This document shows, piece after piece, positions 53,597 to 62,187 of a DNA stretch of 64,000 nt (position 1 is its first letter; every line of letters starts with the position of its first letter). Made by a program: the position numbers and the translations under genes. The stretch covers positions 1 to 64,000 of the forward strand of contig PDZW01000012.1 of NCBI GenBank assembly GCA_002753155.1, written 5' to 3'. Source of the stretch: Alphaproteobacteria bacterium WMHbin7 (GTDB lineage Bacteria; Pseudomonadota; Alphaproteobacteria; Rhodospirillales; WMHbin7). The notes under the pieces are model-generated. The model was not told the origin of the DNA, searched no databases, and saw nothing but the letters and a program-made list of their open reading frames with translations.

Positions 53597-53843
53597 ACCG
53601 GACAGCGAAGCGCCACTCTCCGACGAGGAATTCGAGCGCGGCCTGGGTGCCATGCTTGCCAGGAAAGCACGCACCACCACCGGTCTATCGCAAAGCGCCT
53701 TCGCCAAGCGCTTCGGCATTCCGGCAGCGACATTGCGCGATTGGGAGCAAGGTCGGCGCGCCCCAGATGGGGCGACGCAAAGCTATCTCAGGGTCATTGC
53801 GAAAATGCCGGACGCCGTGGCGAAGGCGCTGAAGGCCGCGTGA
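53556..53843 (+). CDS. Helix-turn-helix antitoxin partner of BrnT
   Basis: A 95-residue protein with a C-terminal XRE-type helix-turn-helix (LSQSAFAKRFGIPAATLRDWEQGRRAPDG) and an N-terminal arm (LSDEEFERGLGAML) expected to contact the toxin. The classical partner BrnA has a ribbon-helix-helix; an HTH partner with BrnT is a known variant arrangement. Presumed ligand of the inverted repeat at 53293-53309. Confidence 0.78.
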   Translation: MTARRAAITKRHAEPDSEAPLSDEEFERGLGAMLARKARTTTGLSQSAFAKRFGIPAATLRDWEQGRRAPDGATQSYLRVIAKMPDAVAKALKAA

Positions 53844-53926
53844 GGAACGTCAACATCGTTTGAAAGGCGAGCTTGGAGAAAGGTGTTAGCAGACAGCCTT
53901 TGTCTGCGTCACAACAGGAGCGCTGG

Positions 53927-54973
53927 CTAATTCAACCCCGCCAGCATGGGCGCGTCGTCTTCCGCCTTCTTGATGCTTTCGAAGCCCTGCTTCATCTCGC
54001 TCATGATGAATTCGCCGCGCTTGACCGGCCCGCCAGACAATTTCTTGGGAAACATCCGGGCCCAGGCGTTCATCTTGACGGTCAGTGCGCATAGAATGCC
54101 GCCGATCGAGGTGTGGTAGCTTTCAATCAGTTCCTTCACCTTCTTGAAACGCTCGGCCGAGATATTGGCCCACATGTCCTTGGTCGAACGGTCGAAATTC
54201 TCGAATCTGCCGGTGATGTTGGCCATCAGGCCGTTCACGCTCGATTCGATCATCTCGCAGGTTCTTAACAGGTTGGCATCCTGCTTGAGCTGCCAGTTGT
54301 TGCGGATGTCGTACATCGAGCCCAGGAAGTCAGAGATGATGGGTTCCAACTTGTCCAGGCACTGGCGGTAATAAGACAGCGATAGGAAAATGTCGCCGTA
54401 ATCCTCAATGAAGCGCGGCACGTCCGACAGGTTAAGATGCAGCTTGTCGGCCATGCGTTGCAGATTCTGCTTGGCCTTCTGGATGTCGGGGTCGCGAAAC
54501 AGCGCAATCACGTCGTCGAAGCTTTGAATGTTCACATTTTCGTCGCCGTAGATCTCGTGAATCAAGGGGCGCGTGAACAGGCCCATGTAACTGGTCAGTT
54601 CGGCATTCTTTTCGGGGCTTAAGCGCAAGGCTTCCGAACTGCTGACCGAAATGCCCTGCTGGCGCAGCGAAATTCGCAAGGAATAGATGTCGTAGCTGGG
54701 CAGCAGGGCCAGCTTGCGCACCACCAGAAAATCGGGATGAATCTTGTCGTCGGGCCAGCCGAACAGTTTGGGCAGGGCTTCCACCTCGACCTGTCCCGAT
54801 CCTGTTCCCTCGACATTGGAGAATAACTCGACGACACTGCGCAGGCGCACATTCTTGATCAGGCGCGCCGTCCTGAGAGCCGGGGTCTCCAAAGGAATGA
54901 TCCGAAGCGGCAAAATGAACAGCGAGTCCATTTCTCCGTCTTCAAGCGGCTTCAGAACCTTATCGATACCCAC
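53927..54973 (-). CDS. Conserved hypothetical protein, soluble
   Basis: A 348-residue protein with no signal peptide or membrane helix and no domain I recognise. It begins with a beta-rich part (LFILPLRIIPLETPALRTARLIKNVRLRSVVELF) and continues as long helices (DPDIQKAKQNLQRMADKLHLNLSDVPRF; NWQLKQDANLLRTCEMIE). The start is GTG at 54973; an in-frame ATG at residue 15 is possible. Codon use matches the neighbours, so it looks native. Divergent from the alcohol dehydrogenase gene across a 14-bp palindrome. Confidence 0.7.
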   Translation of the reverse strand: MGIDKVLKPLEDGEMDSLFILPLRIIPLETPALRTARLIKNVRLRSVVELFSNVEGTGSGQVEVEALPKLFGWPDDKIHPDFLVVRKLALLPSYDIYSLRISLRQQGISVSSSEALRLSPEKNAELTSYMGLFTRPLIHEIYGDENVNIQSFDDVIALFRDPDIQKAKQNLQRMADKLHLNLSDVPRFIEDYGDIFLSLSYYRQCLDKLEPIISDFLGSMYDIRNNWQLKQDANLLRTCEMIESSVNGLMANITGRFENFDRSTKDMWANISAERFKKVKELIESYHTSIGGILCALTVKMNAWARMFPKKLSGGPVKRGEFIMSEMKQGFESIKKAEDDAPMLAGLN

Positions 54974-55028
54974 TGCACTGCCCCGCAGTTACTTGCCAAA
55001 TGTTAAATTAGCATGCTGTTCATCGAGT

Positions 55029-55042
55029 TGCCATATATGGCA
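55029..55042. promoter_or_regulatory. 14-bp palindrome in divergent promoter region
   Basis: TGCCATATATGGCA is a perfect palindrome midway between the hypothetical gene (start 54973) and the alcohol dehydrogenase (start 55086). Candidate operator for one or both; the regulator is unknown. Confidence 0.4.
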
Positions 55043-55085
55043 CTCAAATGTTTAAATCCACGTAAAGTCGTCGGGGAGTAAGAAA

Positions 55086-56360
55086 ATGCCGCCGCAAGAG
55101 CGTGTTTTCACGGTTGAAGTCCCCCAGGTCCGCTTTGGGGCCCATGCCCTGGCCGAGGCGGGAGAGGCTGCCTTAAGTCTGGGCATGAAGCGCATCGCCT
55201 TGTTTACAGACCGTCACCTGGCTAAGGATAGCCCCTGGCCCGGCGAGCTTGCCCAGCATCTGAAAGCGGCTGGTTGCGACGTGGCGATCTATGCAGATGT
55301 GCGCGTCGAGCCGACAGACTCCTCGTTTCAGGCGGCGGCAGACTTTTACCGCCAGGGGGGCTTCGACGGGGCGGTTTCGCTGGGTGGGGGCTCGGTGATG
55401 GATACCGCCAAGGCTGCGCTGCTTTATGCGACCCATCCCGCCCCCTTTCTTGATTATGTGGCGGCACCCTATGGCAGGGTTCTGCCCGTGCCCGGCCCCT
55501 TGCCGCCCCACATTGCCTGCCCCACGACATCGGGCACCGGCTCGGAATGCACCGGCATCGCCGTCTTCGATTTCGAGGGTCAGGCGATCAAAACCGTGAT
55601 CGCGCATCGGCGCCTAAAGCCCACGCTGGCCCTGATCGATCCACGGGTTACCGCCACCATGCCGCTTGGCGTTCTGGCTTCGACCGGCTTTGACGTTCTG
55701 ACCCACGCCATCGAATCCTATACGGCCAGGCCCTATACACTGCGCGAACGGCCCGCCTCGGGGTCTCTGCGCCCCATGAGCCAGGGGGCCAACCCCTGGA
55801 GCGACATGGGCAGCCTGGAAGCCATCCGTCTGGGCGGACGCTATCTGGTGCGCGCCGCCACCGACAGGCAGGACAGCGAAGCCCGCGAGGGGCTGATGTT
55901 CGCGGCCACTCTGGCCGGAATCGCCTTTGGCAATTCGGGGGTTCACCTGCCGCATGCGATGTCCTATGCCGTGGCCGGGCTCTGCCACAGCTTCACGGCC
56001 AAGGGCTATGAGCAGATACCGCCCATGGTGCCGCATGGCATTTCGGTGGTGCTGAATGCCCCCTCGGCTTTTCGCTTCACGGCTCAAGCCTGCCCCGAAC
56101 GTCACCTCGATTGCGCCAAGGCGTTGGGGGCGACTTGCCAGGGCGAGGAACCGGGCGAGGCCCTGGCCCAGGCTTTGATTAGGCTAATGCAGGCGGCTGG
56201 CCTGCCCAACGGTCTGGCGGCACTTGGCTATGAGGAAAAGGATCTGGATGCCTTGGCCAAGGGGGCGGCCACCCAGCCCCGGTTGCTCAACAACGCGCCC
56301 CTGCCTGTCTGCGAAGCCGATCTGCGAGCCATCTTTCAGAATGCGCAGCAACTGTGGTGA
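55086..56360 (+). CDS. Iron-containing alcohol dehydrogenase, HOT-like
   Basis: A 424-residue group III dehydrogenase most like hydroxyacid-oxoacid transhydrogenase (ADHFE1), which oxidises 4-hydroxybutyrate while reducing 2-oxoglutarate. Seen: dinucleotide-site GGGSVMDTAKAALLYATH, ACPTTSGTGSECTGIAVF, the metal-binding segment FDVLTHAIESYTARPY, and NSGVHLPHAMSYAVAG with further iron-ligand histidines. GGGGAG precedes the ATG. The stop overlaps the start of the next gene (GTGA), so they form an operon. Confidence 0.85.
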   Translation: MPPQERVFTVEVPQVRFGAHALAEAGEAALSLGMKRIALFTDRHLAKDSPWPGELAQHLKAAGCDVAIYADVRVEPTDSSFQAAADFYRQGGFDGAVSLGGGSVMDTAKAALLYATHPAPFLDYVAAPYGRVLPVPGPLPPHIACPTTSGTGSECTGIAVFDFEGQAIKTVIAHRRLKPTLALIDPRVTATMPLGVLASTGFDVLTHAIESYTARPYTLRERPASGSLRPMSQGANPWSDMGSLEAIRLGGRYLVRAATDRQDSEAREGLMFAATLAGIAFGNSGVHLPHAMSYAVAGLCHSFTAKGYEQIPPMVPHGISVVLNAPSAFRFTAQACPERHLDCAKALGATCQGEEPGEALAQALIRLMQAAGLPNGLAALGYEEKDLDALAKGAATQPRLLNNAPLPVCEADLRAIFQNAQQLW

Positions 56361-57175
56361 AGCTTTCATCAACAATCACCCTGGCTTTGCTTCTTTTTGC
56401 TCTGCCCGCCCGGGCGGGCGATCACGCCCGCCTGCGCTACGAGGTGAATTGGAGCGGATTTCATGCCGCCGATCTGGAACTGGACCTGAAGGAAGGAGAC
56501 GGGCGCCATCTGTCATCCCTGGCCATGGAAACGCGGGGTTTGGTGAACTGGCTGATCAAGCTGCGCTTTGATGCAAACGCCGAGGGCGTGTCCGCACCGG
56601 GCGGACCTAGGTCCCTGGCCTATCGCACGGAATTCACCAATCGCAATGGCAGGCGCAGGCTTGAACTGGCCTTCGATCCGGCCAGCGGAAAATCCGAGAT
56701 CGTCACGGACATCAAACTGGATAACGCGCCCGCTGGCGAGAGTGCTGATCCCGAGCAGGTCGAACCCGTTTTGATGGAAGAGCGTCTGGGTGCGCTCGAT
56801 CCCCTGACCGCCATCAATCGCTTGCAGGAAAACACCAGGCTGGCCACCCACGGGCAGGGGCCCAAGGCCTTCGCCATTCCCGTTTTCGACGGGCGAAGGC
56901 GTTATGATTTCGCCGCCGAGGTTCTGGGAAGCAAGCGCCTTCACGTCGCAGGCAAGCCCTACCAGATCATCGAAGTGCGCCTGTCCATGATCACGCTGCA
57001 GGGCTTTCGTCCGAAACATCGCAAGATGTGGGACGGCACGCATTTTCTGGTGCGTCTGGACCCGCACCGCAACTTTACCCCCGTGCAGATTCAAAGCGAC
57101 GGTTTCTTCGCTTCGACCATGATCAATCTGATTGAAAGCTGCGAGGGAGACGAGGGCTGCCGAATCGAACGCTAG
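56357..57175 (+). CDS. DUF3108 periplasmic protein
   Basis: A 272-residue exported protein with signal sequence KLSSTITLALLLFALPARA and the DUF3108 beta-barrel-like pattern: LRYEVNWSGFHAADLELDL, YRTEFTNRNGRRRLELAFD, MIDLIES-like C-terminus (TMINLIESCEGDEGC). Function of the family is unknown. GTG 56357 overlaps the upstream stop; GTG 56354 is an equal alternative. Confidence 0.82.
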   Translation: MKLSSTITLALLLFALPARAGDHARLRYEVNWSGFHAADLELDLKEGDGRHLSSLAMETRGLVNWLIKLRFDANAEGVSAPGGPRSLAYRTEFTNRNGRRRLELAFDPASGKSEIVTDIKLDNAPAGESADPEQVEPVLMEERLGALDPLTAINRLQENTRLATHGQGPKAFAIPVFDGRRRYDFAAEVLGSKRLHVAGKPYQIIEVRLSMITLQGFRPKHRKMWDGTHFLVRLDPHRNFTPVQIQSDGFFASTMINLIESCEGDEGCRIER

Positions 57176-57185
57176 GCAGTTCTCT

Positions 57186-57572
57186 TCAATGTTGCGAGAA
57201 GAGATCGCGCAGCTTGCAAAACAGACTCATCAGCCCTGGGGGATGCGCAGGCTTCAGGCATCCGGCCAGAAAATCATCGGCGGCCTTTTTAGCGTTGCGT
57301 TCCGAGGTCAGGCGGACATCAATTCCCCGTTTGGCCATGCGCCGCAAGAAGCCTTCGCCCGCACTGCGGCTGATCAGAACCTGCGCCGCATCCAACGGGT
57401 GGGGGCCGTCCTTGTCCTTGTGGTGATGGAACACCTGCCCGGACTCAAGCTCCAGCCGTTCGGACATGCTGGCCGGTTGCCCCATCTCGCCTTCAAAAAT
57501 CAGCCAGCGCCGCACCTGTCCGGCATGGCCGCTGACTGATTTGAAATCGCCCGAGGCGACGGCAATCTGCAT
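57186..57572 (-). CDS. NifX/NafY-type dinitrogenase cofactor-binding domain protein
   Basis: A 128-residue single-domain protein: MQIAVASGDFKSVSGHAGQV opens like the NifB/NifX/NafY cofactor-binding fold, and VFHHHKDKDGPHPL carries a histidine patch. Stand-alone members occur widely, also outside nif clusters, and may bind metal clusters. No nif genes are in the window. ATG 57570-57572 directly abuts the glycosyltransferase stop. A longer reading to 57689 overlaps that gene without homology. Confidence 0.72.
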   Translation of the reverse strand: MQIAVASGDFKSVSGHAGQVRRWLIFEGEMGQPASMSERLELESGQVFHHHKDKDGPHPLDAAQVLISRSAGEGFLRRMAKRGIDVRLTSERNAKKAADDFLAGCLKPAHPPGLMSLFCKLRDLFSQH

Positions 57573-57574
57573 GA

Positions 57575-60166
57575 TCAGGCCGTTGCCGCCGCCGCCTTTT
57601 TGGGGGTGAGCGCCGGAGCTGCCGATATCAGCGAAGTGATGACGGCGGCCAGATAGGGCATCGACTGCACGATCAGCACCAAAGTCCACAGACGCGCGTC
57701 GCGATCATGGGTGCCGTAGCTGTACAAAACTGCCGCCGCCGCCGACCATTGCAGAACGGCCAGCCCCAATTCCTCCCAGGCGCCCAACACGCCCTTCCAC
57801 AAGGCGGCCTTGTTTTCCATCTTGGGTGTGCGCATGAAGGGAATCGACTTGGTGAAAATGCCGTGCAGGACCGCCCTTGCAATGATGAAGGTAAGCCCCA
57901 TGCCCGCCACCGCCGAGCCGATTTGCTGCGAGACCGAGCATTTGACACGCGTCTGATACAAGAACAGATGCGTTGCCAGCTTGTAGAAAAAGACGAACAG
58001 GGTGGGAATGGCGAATTCCGCCAGCGGGAAATCGAAATAGCGGGGCGCCAGGACCAAGCCTAGCGACCAAAGAACGCTGGCCGCTGTGAAAACCAGGAAC
58101 AGGCCGTCTGCCATCCAGGGCAGCCAACCCGCCACGAACTGGAATTTTTGGGCGAAGGAGAGATTGTTGTTGGCCCAGGGCAACAGCGAGCGCCAATGGC
58201 CTTTTAGAATCTGCATGGCGCCATAGGCCCAGCGGTAGCGCTGTTTCTTGTAGCCCATGAAGGTGTCGGGTGTGAGGCCCTTGCCGAAGCAGTGATTGAC
58301 ATAGACTGAGTGATAGCCGGTTTCCAGGAATTTGAGCCCCAGCTCGGCATCCTCGCAGATATAGCCCTCGCCCCACTTGCCGCACTTCTCCAGGGCTTCC
58401 TTGCGGATGAGCGTCATGGTGCCATGTTGAATGATGGCGTCATATTCGTTTCGGGCCACCATGCCGATATGGAAGAATCCGGCATACTCCCAATTGATCA
58501 TTTCCTTGAACGTGTCGTTTTCCCATTCGCGATGATCCTGGGGGGCCTGCACCCAGGCCACCTTCGGATCGTCGAAATAGGGGGTGAGCGATTTAAGCCA
58601 GGTGGAATCGACCAGATAGTCGCTGTCGATGACGCCGATCACCTCGGCCTCGGGATCGGTTTGGGAGAGGGCGAAATTCAAAGCGCCCGCCTTGTAGCCC
58701 GGCCATTGCGGCAGGTGAAAAAAGCGCACTTTGCTGCCCAGCTTGGCGCAATATTCCTCAACCGGCTGCCAGACCGCCGGGTCCTTGGTGTTGTTGTCGA
58801 TGACCAGAATCTCGAAATCCGGATAATCGAGCTGCATCAGCGAATCGATGGTCATGATCAGCATCTGCGGCGGCTCGTTGTAGCAAGGAAGATGCAGCGA
58901 CACCTTCGGCAGCTTTGCCTCTCTGGGGCTTGCCGGATCATGCGGCGCGAAATGGCGCTTGAATTTCTCGGTCCAGGTCAGTTCGGTGAATTCGAAGGTG
59001 GAAATCAGAATCACGAACAGAAGAGCGATCTGGCCCGGCACCAGCATGGTCCACATCACCTCGGGCCCTGGTGCGAAATCCTTCAGCACCGGAATCGATG
59101 CGGCCCACATCACCACGGAAGCAGATGCCATGGTCATGGCGGCAAAGAACAGGCGCCCGCCCAGTTTGATCTGGCTTCGGCGCCACAAAAACCAGACCAG
59201 GGGCAAAAAGCCCATGGCGGTAGCACCTGCGGCCAGCATCGGCCATTCCTTGATTTCGACCACGGGGCCTTCCATGGGGAATTTTTGGCGCCGGTCGGCG
59301 TCGAACAAGCCCCAATGGGCGCCCACCGACCATTCGATTTCGTTCTTCCAGGGCTGGTCGAAGGCCTCGATGATATTGTAGTCGATATTGGTTTCCGTGG
59401 CCGTCTTCAGGAACTTGCGCAGGAACAGGGCCTGGCTGACCAGCGACGGTTCGGCGCCGCCCCGCATCTTGCCCGAGCTGGGCCAACCCACTTCGGTGAT
59501 CACCACATGCTTGCCGGGGAAGGTGGACTTGATCTCCTCATAGCGTTTCAGAAGATAGTCGTTGGCCTCCTCGACCGGAACGCCTTCCCAATAGGGCAGA
59601 ATGTGGATTGAGATGTAGTCCACCTCTTTGGCCAGCTCGGGGTATTTCAGCCAGACATACCAGGGCTCGGCAGTGCTGACCGGCACGCGCACGCGCTCTT
59701 TCACTCTGCGGATATAGCGCACAAGCTGGGGAAGCGTGACGTCGCCCCGATGCAAGGCCTCGTTGCCCACGATCACCCGCTCGACATTCTTGTAATTGCG
59801 GATCTGGCTCATCAGACTGCGGATTTCCGCTTCGTTGCGCCCCAGCCGGGTATCGATCCAGGCTCCGGCCAGCACGCGCAACCCATAACGCGCCGCCAGT
59901 TCCGGCACCTGCTCCAACCCGTCCAGCGCCGTATAGGTTCGCACCATGGCGACCTTGCCCGCCAGCAGCTTGAGATCCTTGTCGACGTCCGACAGCGAGG
60001 GATAGCGACCCTGCTGGGGGTTGTCGTCCTTCTGGAAGGGGCTGAAGGAAACGCCTCGGATCTGGCCTTGCCAGTCCACCCCGGTATGGGGGCGGTTAAG
60101 CCAGGCCCAGGCGGCCAGATTGACGATGACGATCAGGGTAAGGACGATAACGCCGGAAAACCGCAT
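57575..60166 (-). CDS. GH17-GT2 membrane beta-glucan synthase
   Basis: An 863-residue membrane enzyme with two catalytic modules. After an N-terminal helix comes a periplasmic GH17-like domain (~30-310) with the acid/base and nucleophile glutamates in VIVGNEALHRG and VVITEVGWPSSGK. Then two or three helices and a cytoplasmic GT2 synthase (~420-680): VSLHLPCYNEPPQML, DxD motif GVIDSDYLVD, EDAELGLKFLETGY and QRYRW, followed by further helices. This resembles NdvB/NdvC-type enzymes making cyclic or linear beta-1,3(1,6)-glucan. ATG 60164-60166 preferred over a TTG six codons earlier. Confidence 0.87.
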   Translation of the reverse strand: MRFSGVIVLTLIVIVNLAAWAWLNRPHTGVDWQGQIRGVSFSPFQKDDNPQQGRYPSLSDVDKDLKLLAGKVAMVRTYTALDGLEQVPELAARYGLRVLAGAWIDTRLGRNEAEIRSLMSQIRNYKNVERVIVGNEALHRGDVTLPQLVRYIRRVKERVRVPVSTAEPWYVWLKYPELAKEVDYISIHILPYWEGVPVEEANDYLLKRYEEIKSTFPGKHVVITEVGWPSSGKMRGGAEPSLVSQALFLRKFLKTATETNIDYNIIEAFDQPWKNEIEWSVGAHWGLFDADRRQKFPMEGPVVEIKEWPMLAAGATAMGFLPLVWFLWRRSQIKLGGRLFFAAMTMASASVVMWAASIPVLKDFAPGPEVMWTMLVPGQIALLFVILISTFEFTELTWTEKFKRHFAPHDPASPREAKLPKVSLHLPCYNEPPQMLIMTIDSLMQLDYPDFEILVIDNNTKDPAVWQPVEEYCAKLGSKVRFFHLPQWPGYKAGALNFALSQTDPEAEVIGVIDSDYLVDSTWLKSLTPYFDDPKVAWVQAPQDHREWENDTFKEMINWEYAGFFHIGMVARNEYDAIIQHGTMTLIRKEALEKCGKWGEGYICEDAELGLKFLETGYHSVYVNHCFGKGLTPDTFMGYKKQRYRWAYGAMQILKGHWRSLLPWANNNLSFAQKFQFVAGWLPWMADGLFLVFTAASVLWSLGLVLAPRYFDFPLAEFAIPTLFVFFYKLATHLFLYQTRVKCSVSQQIGSAVAGMGLTFIIARAVLHGIFTKSIPFMRTPKMENKAALWKGVLGAWEELGLAVLQWSAAAAVLYSYGTHDRDARLWTLVLIVQSMPYLAAVITSLISAAPALTPKKAAAATA

Positions 60167-60372
60167 GGTTGAAAAAGGCCCCAAAGAAGTGGAAACAGGG
60201 CCTTGCGGCCCCTGTCTGGCCAGGGAATTACACCTTGTTCAAGGCGGAACTATGGCAAACTGCTAGGAACATTAGCAAAATCTTCTGGTCTGTGCCAGCC
60301 CGAGCGGGGGGCCATATCTTCCAGGCCGGGGCTTGCAGCCACAAAGAAATGTGATAGGTTGCCGCCCTCCAA

Positions 60373-60462
60373 GGAGGGGTGGCCGAGCGGTTGAAGGCGC
60401 ACGCCTGGAAAGTGTGTGTACGGGAAACCGTACCGAGGGTTCGAATCCCTCTCCCTCCGCCA
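60373..60462 (+). tRNA. tRNA-Ser (GGA)
   Basis: A 90-base class II tRNA with a long variable arm (TACGGGAAACCGTA), acceptor GGAGGGG pairing with the 3' strand CCCTCC, anticodon GGA in GCCTGGAAAGT, T loop GGTTCGAATCC, and an encoded CCA end (60460-60462). It closely matches bacterial tRNA-Ser(GGA), which reads UCC/UCU codons. Confidence 0.97.
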
Positions 60463-60494
60463 TTAAATATGCCCCCATTCGGGGGCTTATTTAA
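60462..60494 (+). terminator. Strong hairpin after tRNA-Ser
   Basis: ATTAAATA-tGCCCCC-attc-GGGGGCtt-ATTTAAT begins at the final A of the tRNA CCA end. The GC core and the outer AT arms that supply a T-rich 3' side make it a good intrinsic terminator for the tRNA transcript. Confidence 0.75.
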
Positions 60495-60587
60495 TGGCGC
60501 GCGGGAGAGCGGTGAACGAAGCCTTGTTCGACCCCGAGCGCGCGATTTGACTCGCGCGAGGGGCGGGGAGGGGCAAAGCCCCGACCC

Positions 60588-60606
60588 AATCCCTCTCGCT
60601 GCGCCA
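60588..60606 (+). repeat. Near-copy of the tRNA-Ser 3' end (att-like)
   Basis: AATCCCTCTCGCTGCGCCA repeats the tRNA 3' end AATCCCTCTCCCTCCGCCA (60444-60462) with two substitutions, 144 bp downstream. A 3'-terminal tRNA copy is the usual footprint of integration by a tyrosine-recombinase element. No integrase is left in the window. The accessory genes at 60.76-62.2 kb lie beyond it. Confidence 0.5.
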
Positions 60607-60760
60607 ATATCTTCACGAAATCAATTTTCTGTCTTGGGATGAGTTCCTGAAGGCCAGGCTTTCCGCGCCTTTCCGCTGTCAAAGTTGTTGTCCTTGCGGG
60701 CCGACGGAGAGTGATTTTGCTTTCAGCTTTCTTTCTCTCCGCAGCGATTGTTGCTTCGTT

Positions 60761-61267
60761 TTATCCTGTGCTTTCGGATAGGGATTGGAAACTATCTAAA
60801 GCATTGCGCCATTCTTCAATTATTGGAATCAGGTTTGAAAAGAATAAGGATTGCGTCAATGCAAACAGCTTATTGGCGCAAGGGTGATTGCTTAAATCAT
60901 CGTTGCCAAAGAAGGTATTAATGGTCTTTTCCGCGTTCTTGCCTAGCTCTTGGTCAATAGGCCATTCTTCTGAATGTTTCGCAAAGTTAGCTCCAGCGTT
61001 CAGAACTGCCATCAATCCATTCGGACAAGCATCGAGAGCTTTGCGCTTATCAGGCATGACTTGCGGGTATGTAGAATGAAAATAACGCTGAATCGCAATA
61101 AAGCCAAAACCAGCATAATATTCAATTGTGTCAAGCACGCATTCGTTTTTTGTTAGCTTGAACTTATTGTCGCCCTCAGCGATCTTCGTATCAATCAATT
61201 CCAGAAAATCTTTCAGCAGATTAAAATCGAAATCTGCGTAATCATCGTTACACTTAAGGTAAACCAT
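60761..61267 (-). CDS. Orphan protein, AT-rich, unknown function
   Basis: A 168-residue soluble protein without a domain I recognise. It is acidic and aromatic-rich, mostly helical (FNLLKDFLELIDTKIAEGDNKF; NKLFALTQSLFFSNLIPIIEEWRNAL). Base composition is far more AT-rich than all surrounding genes, pointing to recent transfer. It starts at ATG 61265-61267 next to GGAGAC. It sits between an att-like tRNA copy and a toxin-antitoxin pair, typical cargo position of a small island. Confidence 0.65.
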   Translation of the reverse strand: MVYLKCNDDYADFDFNLLKDFLELIDTKIAEGDNKFKLTKNECVLDTIEYYAGFGFIAIQRYFHSTYPQVMPDKRKALDACPNGLMAVLNAGANFAKHSEEWPIDQELGKNAEKTINTFFGNDDLSNHPCANKLFALTQSLFFSNLIPIIEEWRNALDSFQSLSESTG

Positions 61268-61290
61268 AATGTCTCCTCATCTCTCTCCTA

Positions 61291-61323
61291 AAAACAGGGA
61301 AAATTCGGAAAACAGGGAAAATT
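61291..61323. repeat. Short direct repeat in the islet
   Basis: AAAACAGGGAAAATT occurs at 61291-61305 and again at 61309-61323. It lies in the gap between the orphan gene and the acetyltransferase toxin. Meaning unknown; it may mark a recombination joint. Confidence 0.5.
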
Positions 61324-61367
61324 GAGGTCAGAGTCATTTTAGAATTCTCGTTCCCCCTCATCTTCCC

Positions 61368-61892
61368 TCACTCCCCCACCAGCACCCGAACCGTCTCAAT
61401 CGGCATCAACATGACGCGCTCGCCAAGGGGGGAGCGAACAAAACCATAGCGCTCGTAGAAGCCGACGGCTGCTTCGTCGATGGCGTGGGCGATGACGCCG
61501 CGCAATCCGGCGATTTTTGAAACTTTCAGGGCGCGGCCCAAGGCCTCTATCAGCAGCGCCGAACCGACCCCCTTGCCGCGCCAGGCGGCATCGACGGCAA
61601 GGCGGCCGACAAGAAGAAAAGGAACCTCGTCGGGGCTTCCCCGCCGCAGCTTCGCCGTGGGAAGGATTCTCCTTTCGGCCTGCGCCGTCGACAGGGAGAA
61701 ATACCCCACAACTAGGTCCGGATCGGTTTGCGGGCAGACGACGTAGGTTCGCGCGGTTAGCCCTTCGCTAGCGCGCGCCTGTTCGCGCAGCCAATCGTCG
61801 AGCGAGGCGTGAACGCCATTGGCGAAGCGGGAGAGATCGTGCCGGGGGTCAAGCGGTGTTGGCGCCAACAACGCTGGCGTCATGCTTCCCAT
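61368..61892 (-). CDS. tacT: TacT-like GNAT acetyltransferase toxin
   Basis: A 174-residue GNAT protein. The acetyl-CoA loop is WRGKGVGSALLIEAL, preceded by PFLLVGRLAVDAAWRG; other family marks are LSRFANGVHASLDDWLREQA at the start and FYERYGFVRSPL near the end. TacT-type toxins acetylate aminoacyl-tRNA and stop translation. It overlaps the DUF1778 antitoxin gene by 13 bp, the usual TacA-TacT order. Confidence 0.88.
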   Translation of the reverse strand: MGSMTPALLAPTPLDPRHDLSRFANGVHASLDDWLREQARASEGLTARTYVVCPQTDPDLVVGYFSLSTAQAERRILPTAKLRRGSPDEVPFLLVGRLAVDAAWRGKGVGSALLIEALGRALKVSKIAGLRGVIAHAIDEAAVGFYERYGFVRSPLGERVMLMPIETVRVLVGE

Positions 61893-62161
61893 GGAGCCTT
61901 ACGACGAAAGCGGGTCACGACCTCGGGCGAAGGCGGCGGAGGATTATCGAGGAGATCGAGAAGTCGGCCAAACTCCTTCTTGTCGAGACGGAAGAGACGC
62001 TGGTCGAGAAGGGTCTCTTCGGCCTGTTGGCGAGCGCTTTCCAGCATGAACTCGGACAGCTTCTGTCCCCGCAAGGCGGCGGCGCGAACGAACAGCGCCT
62101 TGGTGTCAGCCGAAGCGCGGATTTGAATGACATCGTCCTTGGTGCGGGCGGTTGCTGGCAT
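61880..62161 (-). CDS. tacA: TacA-like DUF1778 antitoxin
   Basis: A 93-residue ribbon-helix-helix antitoxin: DDVIQIRASADTKALFVRAAALRGQKLSEFMLESAR is the DUF1778 DNA-binding part; the C-terminal half (FRLDKKEFGRLLDLLDNPP) wraps the acetyltransferase toxin. ATG 62159-62161 is preceded by GGAGG; a start 12 codons earlier is unlikely. Confidence 0.88.
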   Translation of the reverse strand: MPATARTKDDVIQIRASADTKALFVRAAALRGQKLSEFMLESARQQAEETLLDQRLFRLDKKEFGRLLDLLDNPPPPSPEVVTRFRRKAPWEA

Positions 62162-62187
62162 GAAAGCCTCCTGAACAGGACCGAACC

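Noticed and set aside
57186..57572. Evidence for a nitrogen-fixation cluster
   Set aside because: A single NifX-like domain protein occurs widely without nif genes, and none are nearby.
58310..59611. 433-codon plus-strand open frame opposite the glucan synthase
   Set aside because: Antisense of a gene with intact GH17 and GT2 catalytic motifs; no recognisable domain.
60588..60606. Possible second tRNA-Ser gene
   Set aside because: Only the 3' acceptor/T-arm-like end is present; upstream sequence cannot form the D and anticodon arms, so I list it as an att-like copy.
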